Assembly (NCBI GenBank): GCA_018136815.1 | Contig: CM030937.1 | Coordinates: 3,461,820-3,525,819, forward strand | DNA: 64,000 bases | Source: Isochrysis galbana | Lineage: Eukaryota; Haptophyta; Isochrysidales; Isochrysidaceae | Direction of reading: 5' to 3' | Shown: positions 29,821 through 39,537 of the stretch, in pieces | Numbering within the stretch: the stretch's first letter is position 1 | Layout: each line of letters opens with the position of its first letter | Program-made: the position numbers and the translations under genes | Notes under the pieces: model-generated | Database searches by the model: none | Seen by the model: only the letters and a program-made list of their open reading frames with translations | Told to the model about the DNA's origin: nothing

Positions 29821-30197
29821 TGGAGTGCGCGAAATATGTGAGGTCGTAATGGGCCTTATTAAGCCTTATACGTATATAGATATAGAGTACAGTAGACTAC
29901 TTTGAATAGAGAAAATCATGTTGTTTTGTACTCATGTGTAAAGTATGAATACTCATGCTTTGCCCCCCACCCCCACCCCCACACCCCCCACCTCACCCAC
30001 TCAAGAGGAAGGGGAAACCTCGCGGCGAGTTGCAGGGATAGGGGGGGTGGGGGTGGGTGGGCAGAGGGGGGGACGCGTCACACCGTCCGAGTGCAGGGCA
30101 CTCAACAGTTGACACGTCGCGTTATTGGCGTGTTCGAGCGAGCTTTGACAAGGAAGTCAATTGCCGGCAGTGGGGTGCCAGGCTCGGCCGGCCGCCA
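29821..30197. other. Upstream flank of the Rdx-like gene
   Basis: AT-rich sequence (TATACGTATATAGATATAGAG, shortened here, near 29868-29888) followed by C-rich runs. Plausible promoter and 5' UTR of the next gene. Confidence 0.4.
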
Positions 30198-30956
30198 ATG
30201 GCCGCCGACGCATGCATCTTGATTCCTCTCTGCCTCGGCGCGCTTGTGCTGCCGCAGCAGCTGGGCCAGCTCGCCCCTACGCGCCCCACCCCCCAATGTT
30301 TCGCCGATGCTGCCCGAGAGCAGCAGGCTGCCTACGGTGCACCGTCGGCGCCGGCGCCGTCGGCACTACCGCCACCGCAGCTGCCGCCGCTAACGCAACA
30401 GCAGCAGCCGCGTGTGCCTTCGCACCCCATGCCCGCACCGACCTTTCCCGTCGCGCCGCACCTCACACTCTCTAAGTACGAGACAATGCAGGGACGCCGC
30501 GTCCGGGCTATCGTTGCTTACACCAAGGGGTTCAGTAATCTGATCCCCGAGGTGGTCACCGGCCTTAAGACTCGATTCCCTGACCTCAAGGTACAGCAGT
30601 TAGTGGAGGAGTCCGACGTCGCAGTACCCTCGTTCTCTATCCGTATCGACGGCGTTCTATGCGCGTCATCTACAACGCCCGGCCGGCTCTACATGCCGTA
30701 CGGTCGGATCATGCTCACTGTGGAACGGGCTCGAAGACGGCGTCGCCCAAAGGGAGATGTGTATGATGCGTCCCCGATCAAAACTGACGACGAGAGCAAT
30801 AAAAGACGGCAGGAAGCCATGGTGCGCCTAGAGCTAGAGGATAGATGGCACCCGGCGGTACGAGATGAAGCTGAGAGAGAGGCGGAGGAAGACGGTGATG
30901 GCAAGGACGAAGAAGGTGAGGAGAACAGGGCCTGGGGTTGGCAGAAAGATCAATGA
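30198..30956 (+). CDS. Secreted or ER protein with an Rdx (selenoprotein W/T-like) fold lacking the redox motif
   Basis: The 252-residue frame begins at an ATG that opens a signal-like leader (MAADACILIPLCLGALVLP). Then follow a Pro/Gln/Ala-rich linker and a compact domain: RAIVAYTKGFSNLIPEVVTG, LKTRFPDLKVQQ, and VPSFSIRIDGVLCASS. This order resembles Rdx proteins (beta strand, CxxC/U, helix, RFPxLxV, strand with a VDGxLxxS ending). At the CxxU position the sequence reads YTKG, so the redox pair is missing. A charged acidic tail (REAEEDGDGKDEEGEE) ends the protein. The match is by pattern only and could be wrong; a lumenal non-redox role would be expected if right. Confidence 0.45.
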   Translation: MAADACILIPLCLGALVLPQQLGQLAPTRPTPQCFADAAREQQAAYGAPSAPAPSALPPPQLPPLTQQQQPRVPSHPMPAPTFPVAPHLTLSKYETMQGRRVRAIVAYTKGFSNLIPEVVTGLKTRFPDLKVQQLVEESDVAVPSFSIRIDGVLCASSTTPGRLYMPYGRIMLTVERARRRRRPKGDVYDASPIKTDDESNKRRQEAMVRLELEDRWHPAVRDEAEREAEEDGDGKDEEGEENRAWGWQKDQ

Positions 30957-31639
30957 CTGACACTCCGAGCCTCTTTTGTGTCGCACCTGCGGTTACAGGT
31001 ACTCCACAACACTCCTTGGGTAAAATAAAGTGAGGCCTCTTATGTCTCCCAGTAGCAGCTCAATTATGGTTGACCACCACGTACACTTTCACTTACCATA
31101 TGAGATATTATCCAATAATGTCCAACGTCCAACGTGAGGCAGGGCGGTCAAAAGGTTGCGTTCCGTCGGCAAAGTGAAAAGCGGGACAGACTCGATCGAG
31201 CCATCAAATGTCCATAGTTTTTTTCTACGGTGATGTGAGAGAGGTTTGGCGCGCACCATCGCTAGAAGCTAAAAAAAAGTTTGACATGTATTACTTACAG
31301 TACTACTACTACCTAACCTGCACTGCACTACTACTACTACTACTACTACTGCCTACTATATTTTTAAAATTTGCAACATGTAACCCACCACGGTTGCGCA
31401 AACGCGTGGTCTTATAGACTACCGTGTTGTCTTGGGGTAGAAGGAGGAAGACAATGGACAGTGTTAGTGTTGCGGTTAGTGGAAGAGCCGCCCTTGGGTT
31501 TCCCCATGAGAGGCTCTGCATCTCTATCTACTATCTGCCTGCTCAAGTTTTCAACTATAATCGCTTATGATTGGTCGCTATGCCGTCATGGCCATGGAGG
31601 GCCTCCAACAACAGATTTGTGTAAGCACGCACAAGCCTT
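30957..31639. other. Intergenic with ACT microsatellite
   Basis: A (CTA)n/(ACT)n microsatellite occupies about 31300-31352. No supported gene. Confidence 0.5.
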
Positions 31640-31850
31640 TCAACTGTGAGTTGGCCCAAACGGTTTCGCTTCTTTGAGTGGATCCATCCTTCGACTGACC
31701 ATTGCGACCAAGAGGTCTCTTGTTGTCGGAGGATGGTCCGGCTGCGCGGCGCCCGCCATCCCCTGGTCGGCCGGCGCGGTGAGGTGGGCAGAGAGAGAGG
31801 AGGGGAGCGTGGCGCGCTCCATGAACCTATCGCTACAACGATAGCTGTGC
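31640..31850 (-). mobile_element. LINE-type 5' stub (hairpin plus MERA start)
   Basis: On the minus strand a stem (CTATCG and CGATAG arms, about 31828-31845) is followed by GGTTCATGGAGCGCGCC and a short frame MERATLPSSL. This is the same start as ORF1 of the LINE copies (MERAPPPAL, MERAAAPLL). The frame ends after 60 codons at unrelated sequence. A LINE 5' end without the rest is unusual, since LINE copies are normally truncated at the 5' side. Confidence 0.65.
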
Positions 31851-32137
31851 TGTTAGTGCCTTAAGAGTTCCGAATAGTAGTACCTCGAAAGAGCAGCACA
31901 GCGCAACGCGTTCGTGCAGATGCAAATGTAGCAAGAATCGTGTACCTCTCTTGCACGCACGCGCGATGTCTCTCGAGCCACGTAGAAGTGGCAGAGGTCA
32001 GGATCAGTCTTGCGAACGTCCTCGCCACACCTTTCCACACTACACCGCGGATCCACGCCGTTCACTTCGCCATGATAGCGTGTCACCTGCACGTGCTGTC
32101 TCTCTCTGGTTATATCTATGCGAGGCAGCGAGTGTGA

Positions 32138-33481
32138 CTAGGCGGAGAGCAATGCCAACAGCCGGGGATCAATGCTCGTCAAGCCATCTCTGGCCAGAGA
32201 TGCGTCTTCATAAGCACCCATCGTATCGATCCTATGAGTCATCTCTTTGAAGAAATTTGTGGCCGCCTTTTCCGAATCCTCGAGCTGTGATTTCATCGCT
32301 TGAATCCCATCGCGCAATCGGCGCGTTTCGTCAATGCAACCGTGGGCACGCGCGGCAATTGCGGCCGATCCATCGGCTGTTGCTTGAAGCGCGAAAGGCG
32401 GCCGCGCTTCCCTACCGGAAGTTTCGCTGGTCGGTTGTTCCAATCGTGGCTGTTCTCGCTGCTCTCTCCGCCGTGCATTCTGTTGCTCCTCAAGTGCCGC
32501 TGCGTACTGCAGGGCGAGTGCTGCTCTGCGACCAGCCGATCGTGGATGAGTCTCAGACGTATCAGCCCCACGACAGCCTGAAACAGGCCTGGACATGATC
32601 TGGGTTGCAAAGCATGAGCTGGATGCAGGTCGCGAATCTCGGCACGAGGGCGCCGAGTGGACGCCTTCAGTCTCACGAAACGACGAGAGCTCGAGGAGCT
32701 CGCGCTCGAAATCGGCCTGCGCGGAGTGGTCGGTGGCCACATTCGATAAGAAATCGGCCTGCGCGGAGTGGTCGGTGGCCACATTCGATACACTGCCGCA
32801 TAAACCGCCGCTCCGGCCCCGGATGCCCCGCCTGTCTCGTGCGTCTGTGTTGCTGTGCAAGCTGCTGTTGTTGCATGCAAACTTAGCCGGAGCATGTGCG
32901 CTCATGCCAATGCTGGTGTCCTCTCCCGTGGCCCCCTCCGTCATGAAGAGGCCGGGTGAGGGGTTCCCATCGTCCAGTCGGACGTCCGCCATCAGCTGAG
33001 CCAGATCGGCGTCCTCGCCACTGCCTCCCACCTCGGCATGCTCACAAGCGGCCGAGATGAGGTCCATCGCCTCATCGGCCGGCAGGCCGCACTCCTCGAG
33101 CGTCCTGCGCATCTCTGCGCGCGACATGGCGAGCGAGCGCGACGGAGCTGAACCCAATGTGGGGCCAGACCTGACTCTCCTCGATATGGCCTGGGCGCGT
33201 CCCGGCGCGAGCTGTACGGGTGCCGACATTAGGAGTGCAGCGCTCGATGTGTTCCTGCGAACTGCCGATTCTGCACTCCAGTGCGAGGCGAGAGGCAGCA
33301 GGTTGGATGAGGTGGTGTGATGGTGCGGCGCCTTCTTCCATAGCTTGGCTGGGCTCCTCGAGCCCGTTGTGCGCGGCTGCCTGCCTATGGCCGACGGGCT
33401 CGCCGCCGGCCCGCGTGTCCACTCGCGAAGTGGCGCCATCAACGGCAGACCGCCCAAAAAAAAACAAAAGGAGCACATCAT
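32138..33481 (-). CDS. Hypothetical coiled-coil protein with an in-frame tandem repeat
   Basis: A 447-codon frame starts at an ATG at 33481. A helical segment around residues 118-155 (AEMRRTLEECGLPADEAMDL) could be a small UBA-like or helical bundle. A perfect 14-residue duplication (SNVATDHSAQADF twice) follows, then an Ala/Glu/Arg-rich region and a C-terminal coiled coil (TRRLRDGIQAMKSQLEDSEK). No domain is recognised with confidence. The first 100 residues, before MSRAEM, are low quality, so the true start may be internal or another exon may exist. Function unknown. Confidence 0.4.
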   Translation of the reverse strand: MMCSFCFFLGGLPLMAPLREWTRGPAASPSAIGRQPRTTGSRSPAKLWKKAPHHHTTSSNLLPLASHWSAESAVRRNTSSAALLMSAPVQLAPGRAQAISRRVRSGPTLGSAPSRSLAMSRAEMRRTLEECGLPADEAMDLISAACEHAEVGGSGEDADLAQLMADVRLDDGNPSPGLFMTEGATGEDTSIGMSAHAPAKFACNNSSLHSNTDARDRRGIRGRSGGLCGSVSNVATDHSAQADFLSNVATDHSAQADFERELLELSSFRETEGVHSAPSCRDSRPASSSCFATQIMSRPVSGCRGADTSETHPRSAGRRAALALQYAAALEEQQNARRREQREQPRLEQPTSETSGREARPPFALQATADGSAAIAARAHGCIDETRRLRDGIQAMKSQLEDSEKAATNFFKEMTHRIDTMGAYEDASLARDGLTSIDPRLLALLSA

Positions 33482-33508
33482 CCGGAGCCTATCGGCCGGG
33501 TGAGGTTA

Positions 33509-33966
33509 GCGTAGTTGTCGGCGCCACACACGGCACACGGCACACGGCCGACTATGGCGCGATGCGCGCGGGCGGCGGCGGCGATTGGCGTGGCTGCTAG
33601 GGCGGCACCTTTGGATATGGTGCTTGGTGAGGCATTCTATCGCAGTGGAAGACCGAGAAAGCGCCGGCAGCGCGCCCGGTACGGTAGCATTCGAAAAATG
33701 GGAAATGGGCACTCGGCCCGTTTGCCGTAATTCAATTTGCCGTTTGGCCGGGTAACGTTGGCGTAGTTGTCGGCGCCACACACGGCCGACTACGATGCGA
33801 TGCGCGCGGGCGGCGGCGGCGATTGGCGTGGCTGCTAGGGCGGCATCTTTGGATATGGTGCTTGGTGGGGCATTCTATCGTAGTGGATGACCGAGAAGGC
33901 GCCAGCAGCGCGCCCGGTCGCGTTCGAGAATTGGGCACTCGGGCCCATTCGGCCTGCAAAGCTGTC
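33509..33966. repeat. 252-bp tandem duplication
   Basis: The block starting GCGTAGTTGTCGGCGCCACA at 33509 recurs from 33761, with shared GGCGATTGGCGTGGCTGCTA and TTGGATATGGTGCTTGGTG. The period is about 252 bp with several substitutions and one length difference. A related block (GTTGGCGTGGCTGTGAGGGC) lies near 61604, after the LINE 5' stub there, so this is a dispersed family. Confidence 0.75.
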
Positions 33967-33986
33967 ATTTGTGAATATGATGCTTG

Positions 33987-34018
33987 CTGGGCGCCCTAGT
34001 GCAACTGCAGCAACCCCA
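33987..34018. repeat. Copy of the block flanking the repeat at 38.1 kb
   Basis: GCTGGGCGCCCTAGTGCAAC followed by TG[C/T]AGCAACCCC occurs here and at 38116-38147. Confidence 0.75.
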
Positions 34019-34601
34019 TATGTCGCATTCGCGAATCGACACTCTTTAGGCTTCGCTCTTCTCTTCGTCGTTTGGCATTTATCGTTATAATTCTCTGCTT
34101 TCTCTCGTTCTCGGTCAAAAGCTTCGCTTGGATGCATGGGATCGTGGGTTGTGGAGCGCGCTCTCTCTCTTTCTCTCGAAAGAGAAGGGAAGTTTCCCCA
34201 CCTTTCTTCCTCCCAGGCGTGACGAATTGGGATGGCCCATAGGGCCTGAGGGCAATGAGGAATGAGGAAGGAGGCAGACCGGCGGCAGGCGCGGCGGAGG
34301 AGACGACTTCGGAGACGCTGACGGGCTGAGGCCCGTCAGCAGAGGAAGGCGGGCAGGCGGGCTTGAGCGAGGGCGAGGACGGCGGCGAGAGCGACATCGA
34401 GCGAGAGGCGAGAGGCGAGGGTGAGTGAGAGGAGGGCTGTGTTGGCAAGGGCTGGCGAGGCGAGGAGGGATTGTAGGGTACGAGTGTTACGAGAGCGATA
34501 GCGACGAGAGCGAGAGCGACGGATGACGACTGACGACAGGACGTCGGACAACGATGCAGAAAACAACAGGATGCACCGACTCACGAACGCACTAGAATCA
34601 T
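34019..34601. other. Intergenic, no gene supported
   Basis: Two overlapping minus-strand frames in 34.0-34.6 kb are Ser/Pro- or Leu-rich and unrecognised. GA-rich (GAGAGCGATAGCGACGAGAG) tandem sequence lies near 34390-34520. Confidence 0.4.
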
Positions 34602-35419
34602 TCACCCAAACCAAGCAAAACATGAAATAACCGAGACCCCACATCGCCGATTGGACTGGTGATGGAGAGGGTAGGGATAGGTGTGTGGTGGTGGCATGTG
34701 TGGGGAGGAGAGATTTTGGTAGGGGTATGGGTGATGTTGGGGGTGGAGTTGTGGATGATTTGAGGCACCTTGCAATGGGGAAGGCTGTTGGAAGGGTGGG
34801 GTGTGGAAAGGCTTTTGGAAAGGTTCCAGCTGCTGTGGGAAGTGAGCCTGATCCTGCCAAGGTGGTTGCCAAGGCTGTGGTGGCTGTTGCGGTTGCCAAG
34901 TGGGTGGCTGTTGCTGTTGCCAGTAGGAGTAGGTGGGTGGTTGTGCTGGTGGCTGTTGTGGAGGAGTGTGTGGCTGTGAGTAGGGGCAAGTGCAGCAAGG
35001 TCTCCATGAATGAAGCCGCCGTACAGCTGCCAAGCACCAGCTCGGAGAGTTGGTCCTATTAGGTAGCCTTCCACTTGGCCACCACTGAGATTGTTGACCA
35101 CATCCCTCACCACTTTGGCTGTGTCTGGAGTGCCCACCTCTTTCAGCTGCAAGACTTCAGAGCCAACATGTGCCAGCCACTCCAAACGGTCGAAGGCCAC
35201 AATCACAGCTCGCCCGATGTTGCGCACCACCACTCCTTCACCTGCTCCATCTCTGGCCACACGCTGCCCTACACCGAGCCTGCTCAGTGCGCGCTTCACC
35301 TTATCAGCCTCACTATCCAACTTATCAGCCTCACTCTCCACAGCAACAGCATCTCTCGCCTCCACCAAGTCCCCAGGTGTGGAGTCCACACCCGTGCAGT
35401 CTGAGCACATGGACCCCAT
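34602..35419 (-). CDS. Hypothetical protein with Q/P-rich C-terminus; structure unresolved
   Basis: From the ATG at 35419 a frame reads MGSMCSDCTGVDSTPGD, a helical segment (VESEADKLDSEADKVKRAL), a compact region GEGVVVRNIGRAVIVAFDRL that resembles an SH3-like barrel, and GEYLIGPT-type sequence (here EGYLIGPTLRAGAW). Further on a different frame takes over with a clear Gln/Pro-rich composition (PPTWQPQQPPQPWQPPWQDQ) to a stop at 34602. An intron or a frameshift must separate the two, but I could not place splice sites with matching phase. It lies just downstream of the five-exon gene and in the same orientation, so it may be part of it. Confidence 0.4.
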
Positions 35420-35804
35420 GCTGTGGACTGCAGGCGTCTTGCGCGAGGAAGTGTGGGGTGCGAGTTGGGACGCAAGTGGCGAGAGTGGCGTGTCCCAGCC
35501 GGGCCCTCGCCGCCGCCCGCCATCGCCGCCGCCGCCATCGCCATCGCCGCCCTCCTCCCCGTCGCCACCATCGCCACTACGCGCTTTGCCGTCGCCACCA
35601 CCGCCATCGCCGCCTCCGCCACCGCCGCCTCCGCCCTGGGCCGCCGCCACTCTCGGCCCGCCGCCCACCGCGCGCACCACCACCGTGCGCGCTTTTTTTT
35701 TATGGCAATGGCCAACGCGCGCGCGAACCGAAGAAGTGCGGGCGATGTACGGGGAACATGAGTCTCTAGCAAACCACACACATGACACATGAACATGAGC
35801 ATTT

Positions 35805-37743
35805 CTACATCTCAAACACAACACGGGGATCAGCAGGTGTCAGGGACTCACTAACCTTGCCAAAGGGGACAGGCACATATTTCCAAGCTGGCCTTTTGTA
35901 GGCATCACGCACACGGTATTTCACAATGTATGCACGCTGCTTGAGGTCAATGTCATGGACAATGACATCCTCAACAAGGAAACGCTTGGCCTTGGCAGCC
36001 AATAATGAGGGCTCTTGCCCCGATTTGCGCTTGTACAACAACTTGTCTCCATGTGCATACCTCCTTACCTTGCCCCCTTGGGCTTTGAAGTGCGAGATGG
36101 CCCGTGCACTGCTAAGGAAAGTATGCATGCTCTGAGTAGCATGTACGAGGTCAGTCTTGCAGCCCATGAAGAAGGAGTACATGCCACATGATGATGGGCT
36201 GCTGCACGGTGAGGAACATGAGCAATGTGACACGTACCTTCCATCCCACGACACGCGTACACCATCCTCGAGTTGGATTGCAACACCATGGGCGGGGAAT
36301 AAGAGCCACCAATCCTCAGGCCCCTTCTCCCCTGTCCCAGTCCCCCACACAGCCACACATGGGGATGCATCAAAATTATCCAAGTGCCGATAGTTGGTGA
36401 GGTTGTGTGAAGCCACCACTGCCCATGAAGTAATTGGAACATCAGCCCCAAGAGAGTTTCTGATGGTGGAATAGACTGCACCATTCATTTTAAAAAGTGG
36501 ATCTGAGGGAGGCATGCAAAGAGTAGAGGTTGTCAGCTGCTAGGGCAGGTGCTCATGTGCTGTTGGCACATCTCTACATCAAGTGTGTGTTTCAAGCCAT
36601 CATCCATAGACCCAGGCAGAGGCTCATAGCATGCCAGGTTCTGTCAAGCTATCCACAAACACCTTCAGCATGTGTGACAAGGCCACAAGAGCACAAGGGA
36701 AGGTGCCGAAGTGGCTTACATCACAACAGCTTGGCACATCTTCGCATGAGGTGTGCGCTTCAAGCCATCATCCATAGACCCAGGCAGAGGCTCATAGCAT
36801 GCCAGGTTCTGTCAAGCTATCCACAAACACCTTCTGCATGTGTGACAAGGCCACAAGAGCACAAGGGAATGGGAATGGAAGCACTTGGGAGGGAAAGCTT
36901 ATTACCATCAAAGAGAAGCTCGCACTCAGGTGCACAGCTGTTCAATTCTGAACAAAAAGTGTCATGCTCTCGCTTGCGCTTCTCACCCACTGACTCCTGG
37001 CTTGCCTATGAGTTCGAGGGGTCCATGGATGGGAGGGCACACGTGAGGGCAACGGAAACCATGGAAGCTGGTGCCCCTGCCTGGCTCGGGCGGTGTGATG
37101 TGTGTGTGCTGGTGATGTTGGTGTGTAACAAAGCAAATGCAAGCATTTCCCTCCCGCCCCCAACCACCTCACCCCTTCTCACCTTGGGGACATATTGCAC
37201 AACGCATCCGTTGGATACGTGCGCTCCGCCGGATGCCATCACACCCAGCTCGTCGTCGTCGACGCGGCATGCCTTCATGACCTGTGTGAAGGGAGGAGAG
37301 GGGTGAGAAAGATAGAGGGCATCTCCGTCACCTATGCCCAGGCACACCTCCACTATGCGCTTTGCCGCAGCGATGCATTTGCTGGGCGTGGTGTCCGACG
37401 CGCTGGGGTAGTGGACCACGAGGAAAGATGTGTGGATGGGCCCGGGTGTGGAGGATGGAGTGGTGGGAGTGGTGCCCCTGAGCTCGCTCTCAAGGTGCAT
37501 CACCACGTTGTGCCCCTCGCCGTCTGCGCGGCGACGCACGACCGTCGGGAACTTGTCGGCGATGCGGAAGCCGTACAGGTTGTCGACGTACAGACCTGTC
37601 CAGCGACACCTCTTCGCGCCGGGCACGGGCCGGGACTCGCCGCGCAACGGGGTGAAACCGGCTGCGCTATGCTCCGCATTGGGGGGCACAGGCGCGAGGA
37701 GGAGGCGGAGCACGCGCACCGGCGACATGGACGCGGCAGCCAT
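35805..37743 (-). CDS. Conserved-looking five-exon gene, unrecognised protein
   Basis: Exons 37348-37743, 37183-37281, 36906-37005, 36238-36502 and 35805-36111 join with matching phase at all four junctions (0, 0, 1, 2) to 388 residues. Donors: GTGTGC, GTGAGA, GTAATA, GTACGT; acceptors: CACAG, CATAG, CTCAG, CTTAG. The protein reads MAAASMSPVRVLRL, RWTGLYVDNLYGFRIADKFP, a helix across junction 1 (AAAKRIVEVMKACRVDDDEL), GEKRKREHDTFCSELNSCAP, NSLGADVPITSWAVVASHNL, EDWWLLFPAHGVAIQLEDGV, and a C-terminal basic segment RRYAHGDKLLYKRKSG with an SH3/chromo-like YIVKYRVRD. I do not recognise the family. Internal agreement of phases is the main evidence that it is a real gene. It could belong to a mobile element. 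Confidence 0.6.
36593..36875. repeat. 168-bp tandem duplication inside intron 3
   Basis: CAAGCCATCATCCATAGACC at 36593 recurs at 36761, and the identity continues through CAGGTTCTGTCAAGCTATCC and CACAAGAGCACAAGGGAA. The units are nearly identical, so the duplication is recent. It lies between exons 4 and 3 of the minus-strand gene. Confidence 0.85.
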
Positions 37744-37866
37744 GCCGGTGGGAGAGCGACGGGTGGCGGAAGCCGGTGGCGGGGGGGGGGGGAGGGGGGG
37801 GGAAGGCCACGCGGCGGCGGGGCGCGGGGGGGGGGGGGGGGGGACCGCCGGAGGCGAGGGCGCAAG

Positions 37867-38114
37867 AATCATAAAAGTAGTTTTATGATTTTCTAAGTAG
37901 TATCGTTTGGCGCGTAGAACGACTAACGAGTAAAGTCGAAAGCCGCGAACGAGGTCGATCGCGAATGCGACACCTAGTAGTGTACGGGGGGAGCCGCCTG
38001 ATGGTGGGGGAAGGGCCGGGGGAACGGCGAACGGGGGTGTAGAAAGTGTCCTGCGTTAAAGTAGTGGGTCCATTCGCCGCAAGTGCGGTAAGAATATTAT
38101 AAAGTTTTTTTTTT
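37867..38114 (+). mobile_element. Short hairpin-headed, T-tailed repeat
   Basis: A perfect 10-bp stem (AATCATAAAA and TTTTATGATT around GTAG, 37868-37891) starts it. The end is GTGCGGTAAGAATATTATAAAG plus about ten T (38105-38114), with GGGGGGAGCCGCCTGATGG and GTGGGTCCATTCGCCGC blocks matching the tail of the 8.7 kb copy. It is only about 250 bp long. The sequence after the T run (GCTGGGCGCCCTAGTGCAAC) is also found at 33987, so the element probably sits in another repeat. No clear TSD. Confidence 0.75.
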
Positions 38115-38389
38115 GCTGGGCGCCCTAGTGCAACTGTAGCAACCCCAAAGTGCCGGCATCCCGCCCAGTCTTGGTGCAAACTGAGCGATCTCGTCTGAGC
38201 AACCGTAGCGTTTTTTGAGAGGTTGTTAGTTATGATACTCATGTAGACATTGAAATCAGTAGAAGTAGAAATGCGGGTTGATGCTCATAAAATGTGTAGG
38301 TTAGAGAAGCACATTTTGTGCACTGTGTGAGCTGCCGGCGCTTATGGCTCCGACATGAGTTGTGCGTGCCTTGCATGAAGGCCATCATT
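38115..38389. other. Repeat flank, no gene
   Basis: Begins with the block shared with 33987-34018; otherwise nothing recognised. Confidence 0.4.
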
Positions 38390-38630
38390 AAAAATATATC
38401 GGAGGGGGCCCAAATACATTTTAGTGCGTGGTCTTCGGTGGCCGGAAATTGGCTCTTTTTCAAAAAAATTCGCCGGAGGACCCCCAATTTTTTTCTGATC
38501 CATCCCATCGGAACCCATAGGGATCGTCGTCATGTAGCGATAGCGAGTGCGTCCCCCGCCCCCCTTCTCTGCTCTCTGTCAAGATTGTGCCCCATTGAGA
38601 CTTGCCACGATCAAGCATCCGCTTGATTCG
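38390..38630. repeat. Two dispersed repeat segments
   Basis: 38390-38500 matches 9310-9440 (GCCGGAGGACCCCC then T-rich then CTGATC). 38595-38630 carries GAGACTTGCCACGATCAAGC followed by a short stem ATCAAGC/GCTTGAT, also present at 54828-54863. Confidence 0.6.
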
Positions 38631-39309
38631 ACAGCGTGGCTCGTGACGTCGTCACTCTCGAACATGCCGACTGCCGGCACATCCTCCTCAGCAAAGCCGC
38701 CTGCAGACGCCCTTGTCGGCCGTGCACCTGCCCCTTCCCGCCTCCTTCCCCTCCGCCGGAGGGAGGAGTGGTCTACGCTCGCCTGCCCCCCCCTCCCGCC
38801 CCTCCCGCCCCTCCCCCCCCCCCCCGCTTCAGACTACTCTAGAGTACGGTAAAGCCGAGATTTCTCTCTCGTTCGCCTCGAGGGCTCGGACAAGCGCCCG
38901 TCTTCTTTCTGCCCGTCTGTTTCGCCTCTCTCTCTTTCTCTCTCTCTCTCTCTCCCTCTCTCCCTCTCCTGCACGGCTCGCCCTCCTTCCCCTTTTTGGG
39001 GAGCAAGAGAGAGGAAGGAGGGGGGGACGAGAGGAGAGGGAGGGAGAGAGAAGAGGAGAGGAGAGAGGAGAGAGAAGACGTCACCCTAACCGTTATATGT
39101 GAGACATCTTCTATGAGGCAAGAGACACGGCCCCCTCCTACTTTATGTTGATATGTTGATGAGGGAGAGAAAAGGGAGCACACAGGGAGGGGGGGGAGCC
39201 GCTACTTTCGCGCCCACCACCACGGCATTTGGGGGGGGGGGGGGGGGGGGGGGGGCGGGTTTTACGGCGTTCGCTTCCCCCCCCCCCCCCGTGCCTTCTC
39301 TTCTCTCCT

Positions 39310-39345
<36 letters not shown>

Positions 39346-39488
39346 CCTTGTCCAAAGTACACCTACTGTCTTCTCTGCTTTTCCTCTTGTACTCCTCCTA
39401 TCTCTACATCTCCCTCGTTCTCCCTCCTCCTGACTTGGAACGCTCTCCCAGCTCTCCCAGCACATCCCCTTCCCCCTTGCATCGCACC

Positions 39489-39537
<49 letters not shown>

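Noticed and set aside
37299..37347. 50-nt intron (GTGACG...ACACAG) in the unknown five-exon gene
   Set aside because: It changes the reading frame to an Arg-rich nonsense sequence; a 66-nt intron from GTGTGC keeps the frame.
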